Of a stretch of DNA of 64,000 nt, positions 59,502 to 64,000 are shown piece after piece; within the stretch, counting starts at the first letter, position 1; the number at the start of each line of letters is the position of its first letter. Origin of the DNA: Oligoflexia bacterium (GTDB lineage: Bacteria > Bdellovibrionota > Bdellovibrionia > JABDDW01); the NCBI GenBank assembly GCA_016715815.1, contig JADJXN010000014.1, positions 62,001 to 126,000 of the forward strand, in the 5' to 3' direction. The notes below the pieces were generated by a model that saw only the letters and a list, made by a program, of their open reading frames with translations, did no database searches and had not been told where the DNA came from. A program made the position numbers and the translations under genes.

Positions 59502-60932
59502 ATGAGCGCCACAAATTTAAAAAGCAGTTCTGCAAGAGGAATGCTTTCGCTTTCCTATAAAATGTTTTTTGTAAATATACTAAGAGCATTTTCACTTGTC
59601 ATTTTAGCTAGGTTTTTAGGGCCAAGAGATTATGGAATTTTTGGAATTATCAACGGGTTTGTCAGTGTAGCCGCATTTTTTACAGACATTGGTATAGGTG
59701 GGGTATTAATTCAACAGCATGAGGAGCCAAATGAGGCACAACTAAAATCATATTTTGGTGTTCAGTTAGTATTATCAAGCAGTCTTGCAATTTTAATTTC
59801 ATTATTTGCACCATGGATATGCCTGTATTACCAATTAGACACAGAAGAAATATTTATGATACGCATATTAAGTCTTGTATTGCCTCTAACAGTTTTGTCT
59901 GCAATTCCAAAAATGTTTTTACAGCGTTGGCTGGAGTTTGGAAAGTACGCCAAAGTGGAAATGACAGAGGCAGCTATAGTTTCATTTATGCAAATCTCAT
60001 TAGCAATGCTAGGTTTTGGTGTTTGGAGTTTAATTGCGGGTAGTTTATCTCGCTCTGTAGTTGCATTTGTTTTATCTTATAGATATACAAAAAAATTCTA
60101 TTTACCAAAATTTGAAATTAAAGTTATAAAAACATTTTTAAGATTTGGCGTTCCCTTTCAATTTAACTCCATAATTCCAGTTTTAAGAGGCATTATTATG
60201 CCTGGCCTTTTAAAATTGTTTTTTACGGTAGAGTCTATGGGGCTAATTTTTTGGTCCTTAAGTGTGACATCTCTCCCCCATGAGATAGCTGCAAATTATA
60301 ATCAAGTTTCCTTTTCTGCCTTATCTAAACTTCAAAAACTAAAAGATCAAATGAAAAGTCTTGCTAGCCGGGGAATGGAAATTATGCTTCTTGTAATGAG
60401 TTTTATTTTTGGCCTAGGTGCTTCAGTAGGAGTAGCAATTATTAATATTTTATTTGATGAAAAGTGGAGCAACGTTAAACCGTTCTTATCATTGGCTGTA
60501 TTTGGTGTCTCACTGATTGCCATAAGACATTTAACTACTAGTGTAATGAATGCTTCATCAAGACCTGCAGTTAGGCTTGCCATTGAAACTGTAGCTGTTG
60601 TTTTAGAAATTCCTGTGTTTTTATTTTTTGCCGCCAATTTTGGACTTAACGGCTATTTTTATTCTTTAATTCTAATTGGAATTTTAACTCTAATTGCTAG
60701 TTTTTATGCAATTAAGGAGTATTTAAATTTAATGTCTTACTATCGGCTATTTGTTGTAACTGTAGCAACCTTTTTAAGTTTTTTCATTACAAGAATATTA
60801 AATTTAACTGAAAATTTTTTAGGTTCAGCTTTGGCATTTATAATGAGCTTTATTATTTTAACTGTTGCTTTAGATAAAACAACTTGGGCTGATTATATGA
60901 TTATATTTAAAAAACTAAGGGAAAATGAGTAA
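59502..60932 (+). CDS. Wzx-like polysaccharide flippase
   Basis: A 476-residue membrane protein with about 12-14 hydrophobic segments, of the polysaccharide transport (PST)/MOP superfamily. FLGPRDYGIFGIINGFVS near the N-terminus and DIGIGGVLIQ fit WzxC/AmsL-type flippases. Probably moves undecaprenyl-linked repeat units across the inner membrane. The ATG at 59502, preceded by AAAGAGA, is preferred over an open TTG 21 nt upstream. Overlaps the next GT by 8 bp. Confidence 0.88.
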   Translation: MSATNLKSSSARGMLSLSYKMFFVNILRAFSLVILARFLGPRDYGIFGIINGFVSVAAFFTDIGIGGVLIQQHEEPNEAQLKSYFGVQLVLSSSLAILISLFAPWICLYYQLDTEEIFMIRILSLVLPLTVLSAIPKMFLQRWLEFGKYAKVEMTEAAIVSFMQISLAMLGFGVWSLIAGSLSRSVVAFVLSYRYTKKFYLPKFEIKVIKTFLRFGVPFQFNSIIPVLRGIIMPGLLKLFFTVESMGLIFWSLSVTSLPHEIAANYNQVSFSALSKLQKLKDQMKSLASRGMEIMLLVMSFIFGLGASVGVAIINILFDEKWSNVKPFLSLAVFGVSLIAIRHLTTSVMNASSRPAVRLAIETVAVVLEIPVFLFFAANFGLNGYFYSLILIGILTLIASFYAIKEYLNLMSYYRLFVVTVATFLSFFITRILNLTENFLGSALAFIMSFIILTVALDKTTWADYMIIFKKLRENE

Positions 60933-62106
60933 AGAGCTTAAAGTGTTGGTGACTGCTTATGATTACAGGCCACATGTAGGCGGAGTGGCTACGTGTGCTT
61001 ATGAGACAATACAGGCTTTAAGTAGAATTAATGGAGTTAAAGTAAAACTAATAACATATAAACAGCTGAGTGATGAGATTTTTGACTCCAAGAGTAACTT
61101 TGAGACGTTAAGATTTAATATGAGTAGAAGATCTTATATTGCCGTTTTCCAGCTTATTAAGATACTAAATAAAGAAATAAATATATTTAAGCCACATGTA
61201 ATATTAAATTTTTTATGGAATCCTTCAGCAGTAGCCGCTTTTTTGTCAAAAGAAAGAAAAAGGCACAAAATACCTTATGCCGTTGTAGTGCATGGGGTGG
61301 AGTTATTAGAGACAAATTGCGGAATTAAGAAAAAAATTAGAAAAGCAATGTCATTTGTCAAAAGAATAGTTTTAAAAAATGCCTACCGCATTTTCCCGGT
61401 CAGCAACTTTACAGGAGCACTTGTAAAGAAAATAACCAAAAGCACTGCGAACATAAAGGTTATTTATAATGGAGTTAACTCTAAGGAGTTCTACCCTCAG
61501 GAAGCAAGTCATGAATTAATGAAAAAATATCAAACGCAAGGTAAAACCGTATTTCTTTCAATGACGAGAATTGAAAGTTACAAGGGTATTGATAAGGCTT
61601 TGGAGGCATTTAAAGAAGTTGCTAAAATAAATAAAAATTTTAAATACATAATTTGTGGTGATGGCTCAGATTCCGAAAGAATACAGAATATGATTAAAGA
61701 CTATAATCTTCAGGACTACGTTTCTCTAGTGGGGGCAATTTCATTTGCTCAAAGGAGAAATTATTATAACCTGTCTGATTGTTTTATTTTATTATCTCGC
61801 TTTGATCAAAAAACTCCAAATGTGGAAGGCTTTGGTCTTGTGTTTTTAGAAGCGGCAGCATGCGCTAAGCCCTCTATTGCGGGAAACTCTGGTGGAGTAT
61901 CTGATGCAGTTTTAAACCAAAAAACAGGTTGGCTGGTGGAGCCTGAGAATATTAGTGAAATTAAGCAAGCCATTTTAGAGTGTATAGAAGCACCTGCTAA
62001 GAGAAATATACTGAGTGAAAATGCATACAAGCACGCTGTTAATGAGATGAGCTGGGAAAATGTAGCAGATAAAATATTTACGGAGCTTAATCATGTGCGG
62101 GATTAG
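60925..62106 (+). CDS. Glycosyltransferase family 4
   Basis: A 393-residue GT-B enzyme. DYRPHVGGVATCAYETI is the acceptor half start. The donor half has LSMTRIESYKGIDKAL and VEGFGLVFLEAAACAKPSIA (EX7E). It lies between the flippase and asparagine synthase genes, overlapping both (8 and 14 bp), so these three are one operon. Confidence 0.91.
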   Translation: MSKELKVLVTAYDYRPHVGGVATCAYETIQALSRINGVKVKLITYKQLSDEIFDSKSNFETLRFNMSRRSYIAVFQLIKILNKEINIFKPHVILNFLWNPSAVAAFLSKERKRHKIPYAVVVHGVELLETNCGIKKKIRKAMSFVKRIVLKNAYRIFPVSNFTGALVKKITKSTANIKVIYNGVNSKEFYPQEASHELMKKYQTQGKTVFLSMTRIESYKGIDKALEAFKEVAKINKNFKYIICGDGSDSERIQNMIKDYNLQDYVSLVGAISFAQRRNYYNLSDCFILLSRFDQKTPNVEGFGLVFLEAAACAKPSIAGNSGGVSDAVLNQKTGWLVEPENISEIKQAILECIEAPAKRNILSENAYKHAVNEMSWENVADKIFTELNHVRD

Positions 62107-63967
62107 TGGCTTTTTTAGTGCTACTGAGAACTTTACTGAGTCTGAAGTTAAAAAAATAACTGCCCTTATGAAACATCGTGGACCAGATTCAGATGGAGCA
62201 TTTTGTGCTCCACATATTGCTTTGGGGCATAGAAGGTTAAGAATTATTGATTTATCAACGCAGGCAGATCAGCCATTCGTGAATGAAAGTAAAACTCTAG
62301 CATTAGTTTATAATGGGGAAGTATATAATTTTAAAGAAATAAAATTAGAGCTTGAGGCCTTAGGCTGCAAATTTAAAACAACTTCAGACACAGAGGTTGT
62401 TTTTGAAGCATTTCAAGAATGGGGTGTTGAGTGCTTTAATAAATTTAATGGCATGTTTGCTATTGGTGTTTGGGATAATAGAAATAAAGACAATGCATTT
62501 TACTTAGCTAGAGACAGATATGGAATAAAACCACTTTTTTACAGCCAAAGTAGTGGCAAGTTTGCTTTTGCATCTGAGTTAAAAGTATTACTAGAACTTC
62601 CATGGGTAGATAAAACTGTAAACCCGCAGACACTTTTTTATTATATTAAGCTAAGCCATGTGCCCAACCCTCTTTCTATTGTAAATGGAGTAAAAAAACT
62701 AGCACCTGGAACTTATCTTAAATTTTGTAATAACAAAATTGAACATTTTGAATATCGCACAGACTTACCAAACTATGAGATTGGTTATACAGAAGATGAG
62801 GCCATCCAAAGGCTTGAAGATATATTGGCACAAGCGGTAAAAAGGCATTTGGTGAGCGATGTTGAAGTGGGGTGTTTTTTAAGCGGTGGTATTGATTCCT
62901 CTTTGATAGCAGCCACCTGTACAAGCTTAGATATTAAAAATTTAAAAACATTTTCAATTGGGTATAAAGAGAAAGACTATGATGAAAATGTTTACGCCGA
63001 ACAAGTTTCCAAAATACTAGGAACTAAGCACTTAAGCACTACTGTTGGCCCTAGTGATTATTTCGAAGTAATTAAAAACTATAGTATCTATTTTGATCAA
63101 CCCTTTGGAGATCCAACAGCACTTTCTTCTTTATTACTGTCTCAGCGTGCAGCTGAGCATGTAAAAGTAGTGCTTAGCGGTGACGGCGGAGATGAATTAT
63201 TTTTTGGCTATACATATCAATCTGTATTGAAAAAGTTAAAATACTTACTCGCTGTTCCTGGGACGATTAGAAAATCACTTCTTTTTTTAATTCCAGATGC
63301 TAGGGGCATGATATTGCCTGACTTATTTCAAAAATTACAAAAGGCAAAAGAAATACTTGGCTTTAATAATATTGAGGAGCTGTTTTTTTATTTCTTAGGT
63401 ACTATTGGCCCTATGAAGCTTGAGAAATTAGCATCACTCATTAAGTATGATGTTCATACAAATCCCGATTATTTAAAAAAATATATTACAAAAAAAGATA
63501 TATCTTGGGAGAAGTTGATAGAAAAAATATTTATTAAAACCTTTTTGGTAGATACGGTTTTGCAAAAGGCAGATCGCTCCTCTATGGCATTTAGTTTGGA
63601 GGCAAGAGTTCCCTTTTTAGATAATGAAATGGTTGATTTTGCCACAAGTTTACCATTTGAACTTAAATTTAAAGCTAGCAAATCTAAATACCTCCTTCGA
63701 CGTTTAATGGCTAAAAAAGTATCTTCTGAATTAGCAAATCGAAAAAAACAGGGTTTTGCTATACCAATTAAAGAGTGGCTGAGGGGAGATTTAAAAAAAT
63801 ATATTAATGAGTATTTAGATTATGACCGTATTAAAAGAGAGGGTCACTTTAACCCCAACGCGGTTCATAAAGTGGTTAATGCGCATTTAAAAAATTATGC
63901 AAATTACAGTCATTTGATTTGGTCATTGCTGTCATTTCAAATGTGGCAAGAAAGATATTTAAAATGA
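62093..63967 (+). CDS. asnB: Asparagine synthase (glutamine-hydrolysing)
   Basis: A 624-residue two-domain enzyme. Cys2 in MCGISGF is the class II glutaminase nucleophile; RHRGPDSDG-like KHRGPDSDG and LVYNGEVYNF complete that half. The synthetase half has the PP-loop FLSGGIDSSLIA and SGDGGDELFFGY. In glycan clusters such enzymes often amidate a sugar acid or aminate a polymer rather than make free asparagine, so the product may be cell-surface related. It ends with the ATGA start of the next gene. Confidence 0.9.
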   Translation: MCGISGFFSATENFTESEVKKITALMKHRGPDSDGAFCAPHIALGHRRLRIIDLSTQADQPFVNESKTLALVYNGEVYNFKEIKLELEALGCKFKTTSDTEVVFEAFQEWGVECFNKFNGMFAIGVWDNRNKDNAFYLARDRYGIKPLFYSQSSGKFAFASELKVLLELPWVDKTVNPQTLFYYIKLSHVPNPLSIVNGVKKLAPGTYLKFCNNKIEHFEYRTDLPNYEIGYTEDEAIQRLEDILAQAVKRHLVSDVEVGCFLSGGIDSSLIAATCTSLDIKNLKTFSIGYKEKDYDENVYAEQVSKILGTKHLSTTVGPSDYFEVIKNYSIYFDQPFGDPTALSSLLLSQRAAEHVKVVLSGDGGDELFFGYTYQSVLKKLKYLLAVPGTIRKSLLFLIPDARGMILPDLFQKLQKAKEILGFNNIEELFFYFLGTIGPMKLEKLASLIKYDVHTNPDYLKKYITKKDISWEKLIEKIFIKTFLVDTVLQKADRSSMAFSLEARVPFLDNEMVDFATSLPFELKFKASKSKYLLRRLMAKKVSSELANRKKQGFAIPIKEWLRGDLKKYINEYLDYDRIKREGHFNPNAVHKVVNAHLKNYANYSHLIWSLLSFQMWQERYLK

Positions 63968-64000
63968 AATCAGTTTGCTTTTTATCCATTGCCACGCATT
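63964..64000 (+). CDS. Start of a further gene, truncated by the window edge
   Basis: ATG overlaps the TGA of asnB (ATGA), and the first 12 codons read MKSVCFLSIATH. Such a beginning is common in glycosyltransferases of the GT4 group, and the operon continues the polysaccharide region, but the piece is too short to prove a family. Confidence 0.5.
   Translation, partial: MKSVCFLSIATH

Noticed and set aside
60347..60637. Open frame antisense to the flippase
   Set aside because: No ribosome site and low-complexity composition; the plus-strand membrane protein explains it.
1..64000. CRISPR arrays, tRNA or rRNA genes, prophage or insertion sequences
   Set aside because: No regularly spaced repeats, no cloverleaf or rRNA-like segments, and no transposase, integrase or phage structural gene were found.

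Overview
This is an AT-rich (roughly one third G+C by eye), densely coded chromosomal window from a Gram-negative bacterium. The many lipoprotein signal sequences, predicted outer-membrane barrels, a soluble lytic transglycosylase, a SPOR protein, an exported clostripain-type peptidase and an exported bleomycin-hydrolase-like peptidase would fit Bdellovibrionota (Bdellovibrio and relatives). That placement is an inference from gene content, since no rRNA or other taxonomic marker is present. I see no rRNA, tRNA, CRISPR array, insertion sequence or prophage, and no gene-free stretch longer than 300 bp.

Layout: (1) 1-3.0 kb, histidine utilisation operon (hutH end, hutU, hutI). (2) 3.1-10 kb, mixed housekeeping and envelope genes on both strands: thioredoxin-like protein, Flp-type pilin candidate, secreted hydrolase, PlsC-type acyltransferase, glpK, lipoprotein, MarC-family protein, radA. 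(3) 10-17.5 kb, one-strand run: a TPR protein and a lytic transglycosylase that look like one split gene, a peptide ABC importer without its ATPases, and two predicted outer-membrane proteins. (4) 17.5-24 kb: glycosyltransferase, methyltransferase, ychF, a frameshifted pth, rplY (L25/Ctc), prs with a perfect hairpin touching its start codon, and a C11 peptidase. (5) 24-34.7 kb: a ligase-ACP-acyltransferase fusion, an SDR reductase, small exported proteins, a palindromic repeat element, a C1B-type peptidase, and a polyprenyl synthase/UbiA pair for quinone synthesis. (6) 34.7-38.2 kb: small lipoproteins separated by two copies of a 42-bp GC-rich repeat, followed upstream by an NMT1/ThiY-type ABC importer. 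(7) 38.4-40.9 kb: methyltransferase and a DOMON/NamZ (GH171) pair. (8) 40.9-64 kb: a surface-polysaccharide region. It holds a WecA-type initiating transferase, a Wzy-like polymerase, a Wzx-like flippase, a Wzc-type tyrosine kinase/copolymerase, a stand-alone SLBB protein, seven glycosyltransferases (six GT4, one GT2), two methyltransferases, a sulfatase-fold transferase, an MFS-aminopropyltransferase fusion and an asparagine synthase.

The polysaccharide region reads as a Wzx/Wzy-dependent pathway. Its most interesting member is a PolX-derived protein (54749-56215) whose polymerase aspartates are gone while its PHP metal site is intact. It sits in the same run of genes as the tyrosine kinase, so it is a candidate cognate phosphatase, as PHP-type CpsB is for CpsD in Gram-positive capsules.

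A genome-style oddity: 11 of the 12 convergent gene pairs overlap at their 3' ends (4 to 89 bp), leaving no room for ordinary intrinsic terminators.
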